A DNA stretch of 64,000 nt from JAWKWH01 sp963669455 (GTDB lineage Bacteria > Pseudomonadota > Alphaproteobacteria > Rhizobiales > Rhizobiaceae). The notes under the pieces are model-generated. The model saw only the letters and a program-made list of their open reading frames with translations, was not told the DNA's origin and ran no database searches. The translations under genes and the position numbers were made by a program. Shown piece after piece: positions 8,993-17,366 of this stretch. The stretch is from NCBI GenBank assembly GCA_963669455.1, contig OY770026.1, positions 3,100,001 to 3,164,000 of the forward strand, in the 5' to 3' direction. The first letter of the stretch is position 1. Each line of letters opens with the position of its first letter.

Positions 8993-11900
8993 TCAGAAGT
9001 CAAACATGCTTTCGGTTAGGGTATTTTTGTCTAAACCCTCAAGCAGGATCGTACCCGATCCAGTGTCAATCAAAACGCCAGCGGCTGTATCCGTCATGTC
9101 ATTTTGAATATCAGCAAACGTTGCATAGCCAAGCGCCGTTACATCAATAATGTCTTCACCGGGCTGGAAATCCAAAATCCGGTCATCGCCAAATGTTCCA
9201 GTGAATTCAAATCGATCACTATCTGCTCCACCGCGCAGAAAATCATCACCGCCACCGCCATTTATCGTATCTGTTCCGCTTCGACCATTGATGTAGTTGC
9301 TTTGATTGTCGCCGGTGATCTGATCGGCAAAGCCGGACCCGGTGATATTTTCAATCCCGGTCAGAACATCGCCGGTGGCGTGGCCGCCACTTGCCGTTCC
9401 AGAAGCCAGATTGATGTTGATACCGGCGTTTGACCCAACATAACTTGCAGTATCGCCGATGGAATTGTTGGCGCCGCCAATTATCCGGTCTGCGCCTGCA
9501 CCGCCGATGATTGTGTCGTCGCCATTGTTGCCCTGCAATATATCAGCGCCACCCAGGCCAAAAAGCGTGTCAGCTCCATTCGCACCAACAAGACGATTGG
9601 CCTGATTGTCGCCGGTGATCTGATCGGCAAAGCCGGACCCGGTGATATTTTCAATCCCGGTCAGAACATCGCCGGTGGCGTGGCCGCCACTTGCCGTTCC
9701 AGAAGCCAGATTGATGTTGATACCGGCGTTTGACCCAACATAACTTGCAGTATCGCCGATGGAATTGTTGGCGCCGCCAATTATCCGGTCTGCGCCTGCA
9801 CCGCCGATGATTGTGTCGTCGCCATTGTTGCCCTGCAATATATCAGCGCCACCCAGGCCAAAAAGCGTGTCAGCTCCATTCGCACCAACAAGACGATTGG
9901 CCTGATTGTCGCCGGTGATCTGATCGGCAAAGCCGGACCCGGTGATATTCTCGATCCCGGTCAGAACATCGCCAGCGGCATGGCCGCCACTTGCCGTTCC
10001 AGAAGCCAGATTGATGTTGATGCCGGCGTTTGACCCAACATAGCTTGCAGTATCGCCGATGGAATTGTTGGCACCGCCAATTATCCGGTCTGCACCCGCA
10101 CCGCCGATGATTGTGTCGTCGCCATTGTTGCCCTGCAATATATCAGCGCCACCCAGGCCAAAAAGCGTGTCAGCTCCATTCGCACCAACAAGACGATTGG
10201 CCTGATTGTCGCCGGTGATCTGATCGGCAAAGCCGGACCCGGTGATATTTTCAATCCCGGTCAGAACATCGCCTGTGGCATGGCCGCCACTTGCCGTTCC
10301 AGAAGCCAGATTGATGTTGATACCGGCGTTTGACCCAACATAGCTTGCAGTATCGCCGATGGAATTGTTGGCGCCGCCAATTATCTGGTCTGCGCCTGCA
10401 CCGCCGATGATTGTGTCGTCGCCATTGTTGCCCTGCAATATATCAGCGCCACCCAGGCCAAAAAGCGTGTCAGCTCCATTCGCACCAACAAGACGATTGG
10501 CCTGATTGTCGCCGGTGATCTGATCGGCAAAGCCGGACCCGGTGATATTTTCAATCCCGGTCAGAACATCGCCTGTGGCATGGCCGCCACTTGCCGTTCC
10601 AGAAGCCAGATTGATGTTGATACCGGCGTTTGACCCAACATAGCTTGCAGTATCGCCGATGGAATTGTTGGCGCCGCCAATTATCTGGTCTGCGCCTGCA
10701 CCGCCGATGATTGTGTCGTCGCCATTGTTGCCCTGCAATATATCAGCGCCACCCAGGCCAAAAAGCGTGTCAGCTCCATTCGCACCAACAAGACGATTGG
10801 CCTGATTGTCGCCGGTGATCTGATCGGCAAAGCCGGACCCGGTGATATTCTCGATCCCGGTCAGAACATCGCCAGCGGCATGGCCGCCACTTGCCGTTCC
10901 AGAAGCCAGATTGATGTTGATGCCGGCGTTTGACCCAACATAGCTTGCAGTATCGCCATAGCCGGCATTGTTTCCGCCATTGAGGTTGTCGCCGCCCGCA
11001 CCTCCAATAAGCACGTCGTTGCCACCCTTGCCATTCAGCGTGTCATTTCCGTTGCCGCCCCTGAGGTTGTTGGCTGCGGAATTTCCGGAGATCGTGTCAT
11101 TTCCACTGCCGCCTATGGCGTTTTCAATCAGAGAGGCGGTATTTCCTTTATACAACATCGCGTTGAATATGTTTCCGCGGGCATATCCGCCATTGGGACC
11201 TCCACCGAGGAACGCGAGTTGGCTGCTGCTGAATTTCGAATGGCTGCCTGGTTCCAGGTCAATGTTCAAGTCTGTGGAGTACGCGCTGAGGTCATAGGTA
11301 TCTATCCCACCTCCATCCCAGATTGTTGCAAAAATCCGATTGCCACCAGGCGTAATTGCAGCCACACCATTGACGAAAGTCGTACCGCTGCCGGGGGTCC
11401 AGGAATAAACGGTATTTCCGGAATTGGTCGTGTAATCAGCGCCGTACATCTCCTGAAGAGCGGCAATATCATACATCATGAATGTCTGCGGCGCGCCAAA
11501 TTGCTCATATTCGTAGCCACTAATATCGTCGCCGACATATGACCGATAGGTCATTACCGTATACTCAACGGAATCGACGCTTGAGGGCAAGGCGCCGTTG
11601 GGGGTCGTTTCATGAGCATGCTTCAAACCGAGAGCATGTCCGATCTCATGTATGAGCGTATGCCAAGCATAATTTCCCGCAACCGGGTTTGTAAGGTCGT
11701 TCGACGTCCCCGAATAGGCCCGCCCGAACCAGGCATCCCCGGCCTGATCTGATGAGTACGGATAGTAGGCGTAGGCAACCGATGGGTCGTCAGAGTTAGC
11801 GAGACGAATATGAGCTTTGGTCGCAGTCGTCCTGACAAAATTGACATTGGTAAATCCTTCGACGGAAAAACCATCGTTGGCGGAATTACCGAATGCAGTA

Positions 11901-12109
11901 TCCATTATGAAGCTGGCAGCTGCTTGCTGTGCGGCCGACGCTACCCCGAAGTTAGACGTTGGAGCACCTGTGTAACTATATTCAGTATTGGAGGTAGGAA
12001 AGCTAAAAGTTATTGTCGAACCATTCCATTTTAGCCCTCTCAACAACGCATCAATATTTATGTTTCCTGTACTGGGAAAAGATGTATATGAGTGACCAAT
12101 TCCAGACAT
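8993..12109 (-). CDS. Serralysin-like M10 metalloprotease with RTX and tandem 100-residue repeats
   Basis: A 1038-residue protein with an N-terminal M10 zinc-protease domain and a long calcium-binding repeat region. The zinc site is HEIGHALGLKH (His154, Glu155, His158, His164) and the Met-turn is YTVMTYRSY. Glycine-rich nonapeptides (GGSGNDTISG, GGNGNDTLNG, GGNDVLIGG) follow from about residue 335. Five full copies and one partial copy of a 100-residue unit beginning TASYVGSNAGININ fill residues 384-935. The end (FQPGEDIIDVTALGY, LTESMFDF) looks like a C-terminal type I secretion signal. No N-terminal signal peptide is seen, as expected for type I export. No ABC/membrane-fusion exporter lies in the window. 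Likely secreted; protease activity is inferred from intact motifs. The gene opposes the polysaccharide genes but sits between them. Confidence 0.92.
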   Translation of the reverse strand: MSGIGHSYTSFPSTGNINIDALLRGLKWNGSTITFSFPTSNTEYSYTGAPTSNFGVASAAQQAAASFIMDTAFGNSANDGFSVEGFTNVNFVRTTATKAHIRLANSDDPSVAYAYYPYSSDQAGDAWFGRAYSGTSNDLTNPVAGNYAWHTLIHEIGHALGLKHAHETTPNGALPSSVDSVEYTVMTYRSYVGDDISGYEYEQFGAPQTFMMYDIAALQEMYGADYTTNSGNTVYSWTPGSGTTFVNGVAAITPGGNRIFATIWDGGGIDTYDLSAYSTDLNIDLEPGSHSKFSSSQLAFLGGGPNGGYARGNIFNAMLYKGNTASLIENAIGGSGNDTISGNSAANNLRGGNGNDTLNGKGGNDVLIGGAGGDNLNGGNNAGYGDTASYVGSNAGININLASGTASGGHAAGDVLTGIENITGSGFADQITGDNQANRLVGANGADTLFGLGGADILQGNNGDDTIIGGAGADQIIGGANNSIGDTASYVGSNAGININLASGTASGGHATGDVLTGIENITGSGFADQITGDNQANRLVGANGADTLFGLGGADILQGNNGDDTIIGGAGADQIIGGANNSIGDTASYVGSNAGININLASGTASGGHATGDVLTGIENITGSGFADQITGDNQANRLVGANGADTLFGLGGADILQGNNGDDTIIGGAGADRIIGGANNSIGDTASYVGSNAGININLASGTASGGHAAGDVLTGIENITGSGFADQITGDNQANRLVGANGADTLFGLGGADILQGNNGDDTIIGGAGADRIIGGANNSIGDTASYVGSNAGININLASGTASGGHATGDVLTGIENITGSGFADQITGDNQANRLVGANGADTLFGLGGADILQGNNGDDTIIGGAGADRIIGGANNSIGDTASYVGSNAGININLASGTASGGHATGDVLTGIENITGSGFADQITGDNQSNYINGRSGTDTINGGGGDDFLRGGADSDRFEFTGTFGDDRILDFQPGEDIIDVTALGYATFADIQNDMTDTAAGVLIDTGSGTILLEGLDKNTLTESMFDF
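9303..10958 (-). repeat. Tandem 300-bp repeat array inside the RTX gene (5.5 copies)
   Basis: Exact period 300 bases, in frame with the host gene. Copies lie at 9303-9600, 9601-9900, 9901-10200, 10201-10500 and 10501-10800, with a partial copy at 10801-10958. By direct reading, 9303-9600 is identical to 9603-9900, 10201-10500 is identical to 10501-10800, and 10801-10958 matches 9901-10058. Other pairs differ by a few bases, some of them synonymous. The pattern points to recent block duplication or gene conversion. Confidence 0.95.
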
Positions 12110-12152
12110 GCCAGCACACTTCCAAATTTTATTGCATTTTGTATTGCAAAGG

Positions 12153-12181
12153 ACGTTAGGTTGCTAAAAAATAGGTGTCAA
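12153..12181 (-). promoter_or_regulatory. Possible promoter of the RTX protease gene
   Basis: On the minus strand a consensus TTGACA (12181-12176) is followed after 17 bases by TAACGT (12158-12153), about 44 bases upstream of the start codon. The -35 is perfect, the -10 poor, so the call is tentative. A GGAAG ribosome site lies 10-14 bases before the ATG. The rest of the gap to 12293 shows nothing clear. Confidence 0.3.
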
Positions 12182-12293
12182 CTCAATTGAGGCCGGCTTT
12201 GCAACCAATCTGACTGCGGCCGGGCAACGGGGTGGTTTTTGAGATCGGGCAAATGCTCAGAATTTATGGCGAACCGACAGAAACGGATATCGT

Positions 12294-12566
12294 TTGAACT
12301 TGATCTTGAATAAATCCAGCTGGCTGGCTGTGACCGTGTTTCTTGCCGCCAATATCGCTACGGCCACGATGGCCATGGAGGGTAAAAAACTGAAACCCGA
12401 TCAGAATATGGCGCCACCGCCAGACTACGAGCAGGTGATCAAAGCTGAGTTTGATTCTCTCAGCGCGCGTGGAACCAAAGAGGCGATGGAGCTGTTTATT
12501 GAGCGGCACCCAGGTCATCCAATGGCAGAGGTAGCTCGAAAACGCCTTGAGGCTTTTGAAGACTGA
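12294..12566 (+). CDS. Small exported protein of unknown function
   Basis: A 90-residue product with a hydrophobic N-terminal segment (WLAVTVFLAANIATATMA) that reads as a signal peptide, then a charged, proline-containing linker (MAPPPDYEQ) and an alpha-helical C-terminus (FIERHPGHPMAEVARKRL). The C-terminal stretch resembles the single TPR-like helix pair found at the ends of many envelope proteins. The start is TTG at 12294 with only a weak GGA upstream, so the N-terminus is uncertain. It lies between the RTX protease and a DUF2793 gene within the glycan locus. Function unknown. Confidence 0.55.
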   Translation: MNLILNKSSWLAVTVFLAANIATATMAMEGKKLKPDQNMAPPPDYEQVIKAEFDSLSARGTKEAMELFIERHPGHPMAEVARKRLEAFED

Positions 12567-12848
12567 AAGTTCGCCAGATACCGGACTTTGCAATTGGCGT
12601 GATTTCTGCCCGACAATGTTCGAAACCATCTAGGTCGTGGTCAGGATTTGACGAATAGCCGCGCCGCAGCCATCCGGAATCGCCCTATGCACAAACGCCC
12701 GGCCCTGGCCCGAAACCACGTTTTGCAGAGTGGCTCGGAATTGGACAAAACTGTTTCAAATAGACCAATTTTATCCACGCTATCGTGTGCGGCGATATTC
12801 TCCTGAGCAACGAGTTGGGATTCCAACCCGCTTCAACGGAGTATCGCC
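12567..12848. other. Intergenic stretch before the DUF2793 gene
   Basis: About 280 bases with no gene that I can support. It carries the GGAG ribosome site of the next gene at about 12839-12842. No clear promoter, hairpin or repeat was seen. Confidence 0.4.
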
Positions 12849-14186
12849 ATGGACCAGACACCCAATCTCGGTTTGCCATTCATCGCGCCTAGTCAGGCAC
12901 AAAAACATGTCACTCACAACGAGGCACTAATCGCACTGGACGCATTAACGCAGATAAGCGTGATCGATCGCGACCTGTCCAGCAACCCGACCTCACCTGT
13001 TGATGGTGACCGATATATCGTCGCGACCGGCGCGACCGGTTTATGGCAGGACAAAGACAATAATATTGCCGCATATCAGGATGGCGCATGGGGCTTTTAC
13101 ACCCCGCAATCCGGCTGGATTGCATGGGTCAGGGACGAAAGCACATTTGTGGTTTTCGATGGTAGTGTTTGGTCGGTTACGGGCAATTGCGATAGCGCAT
13201 TCAACACTATCAGCGTGAACGGTGGAGCAGCCGACACAACAAACCGGATTGCAACCAACGGACCAGCAACCCTGCTAAATCATGATGGACAGGGACATCA
13301 GCTGAAAATCAACAAGAATGCTCCAAGCGATACAGCGTCGATAATATTCCAGTCCGGTTTTTCCGGGCGTGCAGAATTCGGCCTGACGGGTGATGACGAT
13401 TGGCACGTGAAGGTCAGCCCTGATGGAAACGCATGGCATGATGCGCTTGCCGCAAATATGAACACTGGCGAGGTGATGCTGCCCGCCACCGGGCTAACGC
13501 TTGAACCATCGCTTTTTTTGAATCTGCTGTCAGACAGCGGCCGTTTCAATGGTAGCGGCAATCAACACCAATTAGTTTCTTCCGTGGCTACAGCGCCTTC
13601 CTATCTAACCGAATTTAATGGGGCTTCGATAACGTTTCCCGCCAAATTCATCCACAACAACACAAATTTTGGCGGCTCTGCTGGCGCATTAGATGCTGCC
13701 ATAGAGGAAATCATAATAAAGGTTTTTGGTGCTGGTGGTCTGCGATATGGCCCTGAATTCTGGTGTATGAACATTGAAGCGGGACCCGGGACAGGTTCAA
13801 CCCAGACCATCGGCCAGGACACTTTCTATCGAGCCACCGTTTGCGCCACAAATCCGAGGCCTGCCCGCTACACCTCAGGCTTATTCCTGCGATGTTCGAG
13901 CGGCAAACTCGCACTTCGAATACCAAATGGTTCGGTTAGTTCCCTACTGCGCGACAATGCAGCTGCAACTTATGGCACTGGAGATGTCGTGGTCACACCC
14001 GGTGATGGATGGGTTTATTTCGAAGCAAAGATTTCCCGGGCGCTGGCGTCATATGATCAAAACGACCTTACGATCGGAATGACCGGTGGAGCAGTTGGCC
14101 AGTTGTGCCTTCCGCGAGTTCTGGCAGGCTGGATGGACATCGGATTCGCTGGCGAAGCGATTGTGCCCTGTCAGACTATCTTTTAG
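12849..14186 (+). CDS. DUF2793 domain-containing protein
   Basis: A 445-residue protein. Its first 110 or so residues match DUF2793 well: LGLPFIAPSQAQKHVTHNEA, GDRYIVATGATGLW and YQDGAWGFYTPQSGWIAWV. In alphaproteobacteria this domain occurs in tail-fibre-like proteins of gene transfer agents and prophages and in proteins near polysaccharide loci. The remaining 320 residues look like beta-rich surface or carbohydrate-binding sequence, with a possible lectin-like fold toward the C-terminus (LFLRCSSGKLALRIPNGS); this is inference. No signal peptide and no phage or GTA structural gene lies nearby, so a role in glycan recognition or the cell surface is more likely than a virion part. It converges with the O-antigen ligase gene, 20 bases apart. 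Confidence 0.75.
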   Translation: MDQTPNLGLPFIAPSQAQKHVTHNEALIALDALTQISVIDRDLSSNPTSPVDGDRYIVATGATGLWQDKDNNIAAYQDGAWGFYTPQSGWIAWVRDESTFVVFDGSVWSVTGNCDSAFNTISVNGGAADTTNRIATNGPATLLNHDGQGHQLKINKNAPSDTASIIFQSGFSGRAEFGLTGDDDWHVKVSPDGNAWHDALAANMNTGEVMLPATGLTLEPSLFLNLLSDSGRFNGSGNQHQLVSSVATAPSYLTEFNGASITFPAKFIHNNTNFGGSAGALDAAIEEIIIKVFGAGGLRYGPEFWCMNIEAGPGTGSTQTIGQDTFYRATVCATNPRPARYTSGLFLRCSSGKLALRIPNGSVSSLLRDNAAATYGTGDVVVTPGDGWVYFEAKISRALASYDQNDLTIGMTGGAVGQLCLPRVLAGWMDIGFAGEAIVPCQTIF

Positions 14187-14206
14187 GTTTTGGACTATGA
14201 AGAGGC

Positions 14207-15487
14207 TCAGGATTTAACGATCCGGCTTTCCGCCTCATTTTGCGGATCCATCCTGGCGATACAATAGAGGCAGATTATGCAATAGAGATAGAGTGCGTCA
14301 GCAATATCATGGCCTACAAAGATGCCAAAAACCCCAGACAGGGTGAACGTCAGGATAACCAGCACCGCCTGAACGGACAGTGGACCTCCGGCGGGCGCGG
14401 TATTTTTTGCACGACCTTGTGTCCGGACAATTATCATCAGCGGTCCTATCAGCAATGCTAGCCGCGCTGCCAATTCGACAATTCCTCCGGTGGCCAATCC
14501 ATCAAGAGCAAAATTGTGGAAATGAGATAGCGCCTGCCACTGCCAATCATCAGCAGCCGCGCACTCTTTCATGGCTCGTCGCGCGCCATCCACCCCGGCG
14601 CCAGCCAGGAAATGACGGGACGAAATGTCAATGGCACAGTTCCACATTGCCAGCCGGTTGTTTAGAGAGCTTGCCCCAAAACCACTGTCAACGTCTGACA
14701 ATTCCTGAGAAATGAGGTCCACCCGCTTGCCGATTTTTTCGCTGGCCGCAATTGCAACGATTGCCAGAGACACCAGGAGCAGTGCGACTATCTTCCAGTT
14801 CAGAATTCTAGGCGATTGAGGTTGTCTGACAACAATCCACGAAATCAGCGGTCCAATAGCAAGCATCGGCCAAAATGCACGCGTGCCTGCAACAAATATG
14901 CACATCATTGCAGCAGACGCTGCAATTGCAAAAAGCAATTCAGCCCTACCTCCACGGCGCCGGGCAGCTACGCAGCAGATAACAAATAGAACTGTCATCG
15001 CCAGTGCAAATATACTGGAATTCCCTGAGAACGCTTCTGGACGGGCATTGGACTGAAGCGCTTGTACGAGCACCACTGGAACTGCGACCACAATTCCTGC
15101 AAAAGCTCCACATTCCATTGCCTCCCATATGCTGGTCCGGTTGGACAATGACAATCGCGAAACCACTGGGAGGAAAGCAAGAAAAGGCAAACGCTCAATC
15201 AGTTGAAACAGGCTGCTGCGGTCACCCCAATGCGCTATGGCATTAAAAAGGCCCGACAAATAGTACAGGCCAAAAATGACTGCGAGAACAATCGCACCTA
15301 TGTCTCTCACCGCTCTTAAGCGGTATGTGCTCAAGAGCACGATTGCCCAAATGCCGGCGCCGATGAAAAGTATTGCTGACGCACTTCCAACCAACGCTAC
15401 CATAGTAAAGAAGGCGAAGGTGAACAGATAGTTGCTTCGGCGCAATGGCGCTTGCCAGTCGCTAATCAGGTTTGGAAGATAATTCAT
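14207..15487 (-). CDS. O-antigen ligase / Wzy-like polymerase family membrane protein
   Basis: A 426-residue polytopic inner-membrane protein with about ten to twelve hydrophobic segments. A larger hydrophilic loop around residues 280-330 contains NNRLAMWNCAIDI, FLAGAGVDGARRAM and ALSHFHNFALDGL; such a periplasmic loop with an SHFHN-type motif is typical of the Wzy_C/O-antigen ligase family. It would polymerise glycan repeats on undecaprenyl diphosphate or attach them to lipid A core or another acceptor. Sequence alone cannot decide between polymerase and ligase. Its location at the end of the glycan locus suits either. Confidence 0.85.
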   Translation of the reverse strand: MNYLPNLISDWQAPLRRSNYLFTFAFFTMVALVGSASAILFIGAGIWAIVLLSTYRLRAVRDIGAIVLAVIFGLYYLSGLFNAIAHWGDRSSLFQLIERLPFLAFLPVVSRLSLSNRTSIWEAMECGAFAGIVVAVPVVLVQALQSNARPEAFSGNSSIFALAMTVLFVICCVAARRRGGRAELLFAIAASAAMMCIFVAGTRAFWPMLAIGPLISWIVVRQPQSPRILNWKIVALLLVSLAIVAIAASEKIGKRVDLISQELSDVDSGFGASSLNNRLAMWNCAIDISSRHFLAGAGVDGARRAMKECAAADDWQWQALSHFHNFALDGLATGGIVELAARLALLIGPLMIIVRTQGRAKNTAPAGGPLSVQAVLVILTFTLSGVFGIFVGHDIADALYLYCIICLYCIARMDPQNEAESRIVKS

Positions 15488-15609
15488 CGGCGTGTGACGA
15501 AGATCGATCCTTCTTTAGGTATCGTACGGCCATTCCAATTTTGATCATGCTTCTATACGGCAATGATTGCGTTTGATACACAACACAGCACAGAAAAACG
15601 GCCAGAGCG

Positions 15610-16515
15610 ATGCCCCTTGATTTCAACACCAAATTCGCACCAGCCTATGGCACTGCCATTGATATTGCCGAAGGTGTGAGCCGGCTGACGGTCAATAATC
15701 CAAGCCCTTTTACCTTTCATGGGACCAACAGCTATCTCGTCGGCACGGACACGCTGGCGGTGATCGACCCCGGACCCGATGACGATACGCATTTTAATGC
15801 GCTGATTGGGGCGATTTCGGGAAGGCCAGTGTCCCACATCTTCGTCAGCCACACGCATCTGGACCATTCCCCGCTGGCAAAGCGCCTCAAGGCCAAAACC
15901 GGGGCAACTATTGTCGCGCAAGGGCCGCACAGGCCGGCGCGCGCGCTCGCAACCGGCGAGATCAACCATCTCGATGCCAGCGCTGACATGGATTTTACGC
16001 CCGATCTGAAAATTGACGACGGTCAGGCAATTAAGGGCGATGGCTGGGTGATCAGCGCGATTGAAACGCCAGGGCATACGGCCAATCATCTGGCATTTGC
16101 CCTTGAGGGAACCGGCATCCTGTTTTCGGCCGACCACGTTATGGCCTGGGCAACATCAATCGTTGCGCCGCCCGATGGCGCCATGGCCGACTATATGCAT
16201 TCGCTCGACAAGCTGCTTGCCCGTGACGACAGTCTTTATCTTCCCGGCCATGGTGGGCGTTTGCGTGAACCGGCAAAGTTTGTGCGTGGACTGAAAGCGC
16301 ATCGCAAGATGCGTGAACGGGCAATTTTGGAGCGCATCACATCCGGCGACCGTACCATTGCCGCCATCGTGCAGGCGATCTACCGGGATACTGATCCCCG
16401 GCTGCACGGCGCTGCTGGTCTTTCTGTCATGGCCCATCTGGAGGACCTCGTCACCCGCGGCGCTGTGATGACCGACGGCTCACCGGCAATCGATGGAATT
16501 TACGCACCGGGTTAG
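15610..16515 (+). CDS. MBL-fold metallo-hydrolase (LACTB2-like)
   Basis: A 301-residue cytoplasmic hydrolase. The metal motif is SHTHLDHSPL (HxHxDH, about residues 81-86), with later ligands in ETPGHTANH and LPGHGG. A C-terminal winged-helix-like tail (YRDTDPRLHGAAGLSVMAHL) matches the LACTB2-like group of hydrolases. Substrate unknown; human LACTB2 is an endoribonuclease, but bacterial members are not all characterised. The gene marks the change from the glycan locus to ordinary genes and converges with the DUF1499 gene, six bases apart. Confidence 0.85.
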   Translation: MPLDFNTKFAPAYGTAIDIAEGVSRLTVNNPSPFTFHGTNSYLVGTDTLAVIDPGPDDDTHFNALIGAISGRPVSHIFVSHTHLDHSPLAKRLKAKTGATIVAQGPHRPARALATGEINHLDASADMDFTPDLKIDDGQAIKGDGWVISAIETPGHTANHLAFALEGTGILFSADHVMAWATSIVAPPDGAMADYMHSLDKLLARDDSLYLPGHGGRLREPAKFVRGLKAHRKMRERAILERITSGDRTIAAIVQAIYRDTDPRLHGAAGLSVMAHLEDLVTRGAVMTDGSPAIDGIYAPG

Positions 16516-16521
16516 AGCCAG

Positions 16522-17313
16522 TTACTCGGATGATCGCCCGCCGGCGCGGCTTGCCACCTCATCATCAAGGTCATCCAGAAACGCCCTAATGCGCATCGCA
16601 TTGGAGCCCAGATCGTGAGCGGCAAAACGGGATATCGAGCGCATGTCGACATAGGTCGTTTCACCTTCATCGGTGATTCTTATGGCGGCATCGGCGGCAA
16701 AGCCGAAAATCAGCGATGAAATGGTCACTTCTATGGTGACTTCACCCACCTGAACCGTCTGATCGAATTGACCGGCAATATTCCAGCCCCGGGATGCGGC
16801 GATGGCGTTGACCGCTTCAATGACGGTATCGGGTGCTGCTTCGTAGCGACGGCCGGTCACCTCGGGAAAAGCCTGAACCTGCCGCTCTGCTTCGATCACG
16901 GTAAGCGGATCGACTGGGTTCATGGTGCCATTGCGTGCATTTGCCGCTATCGTCAGCCGGGGCGGATCGTCGAGATCGGTTGCAACATCGTTGAGCGCCG
17001 GATATCGCAATACCTGCCAGGCAGAAACCAAAAACGGAGCCAGGATCAGAAGGGCGACCAGCATCGCCCTGGTGGCATGTTTTCCTCCCCGATCGCCATA
17101 AAGCCACAAACGGCGGAAGGCCGCGATGGCCAGCAGCAAGGCAAGGGCTGCCAGAGCACCGACCAATGCCAGCACCCAAAAGAACCCCGGCGTATCGATC
17201 AATCCATATCTGTGAGACAGGCCGGCTGTCAGGAACAGTAAAAAATCGAAACGCGCCAGCCAGTCGGCAAGCGCGGCGGATCTTGTTTCGCCTCTTTCAA
17301 CGAACCCGGCCAT
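16522..17313 (-). CDS. DUF1499 domain-containing membrane protein
   Basis: A 263-residue protein with about three N-terminal hydrophobic segments (LLFLTAGLSHRYGLI, FWVLALVGALAALALLLAI, MLVALLILAPFLVSAW), then a soluble domain from about residue 115. That domain carries DUF1499 features (YEAAPDTVIEAVNAIAASRG, DEGETTYVDMRSISRFAAHD). The family is widespread and of unknown biochemical role. The next gene upstream on this strand, the acyl-CoA ligase, lies about 50 bases away and could be co-transcribed only in the opposite order. Confidence 0.8.
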   Translation of the reverse strand: MAGFVERGETRSAALADWLARFDFLLFLTAGLSHRYGLIDTPGFFWVLALVGALAALALLLAIAAFRRLWLYGDRGGKHATRAMLVALLILAPFLVSAWQVLRYPALNDVATDLDDPPRLTIAANARNGTMNPVDPLTVIEAERQVQAFPEVTGRRYEAAPDTVIEAVNAIAASRGWNIAGQFDQTVQVGEVTIEVTISSLIFGFAADAAIRITDEGETTYVDMRSISRFAAHDLGSNAMRIRAFLDDLDDEVASRAGGRSSE

Positions 17314-17366
17314 GTTTCACTGACATACCTTTTGCTGCCATGCTTCACATGGCCGGAAATTCGCAC

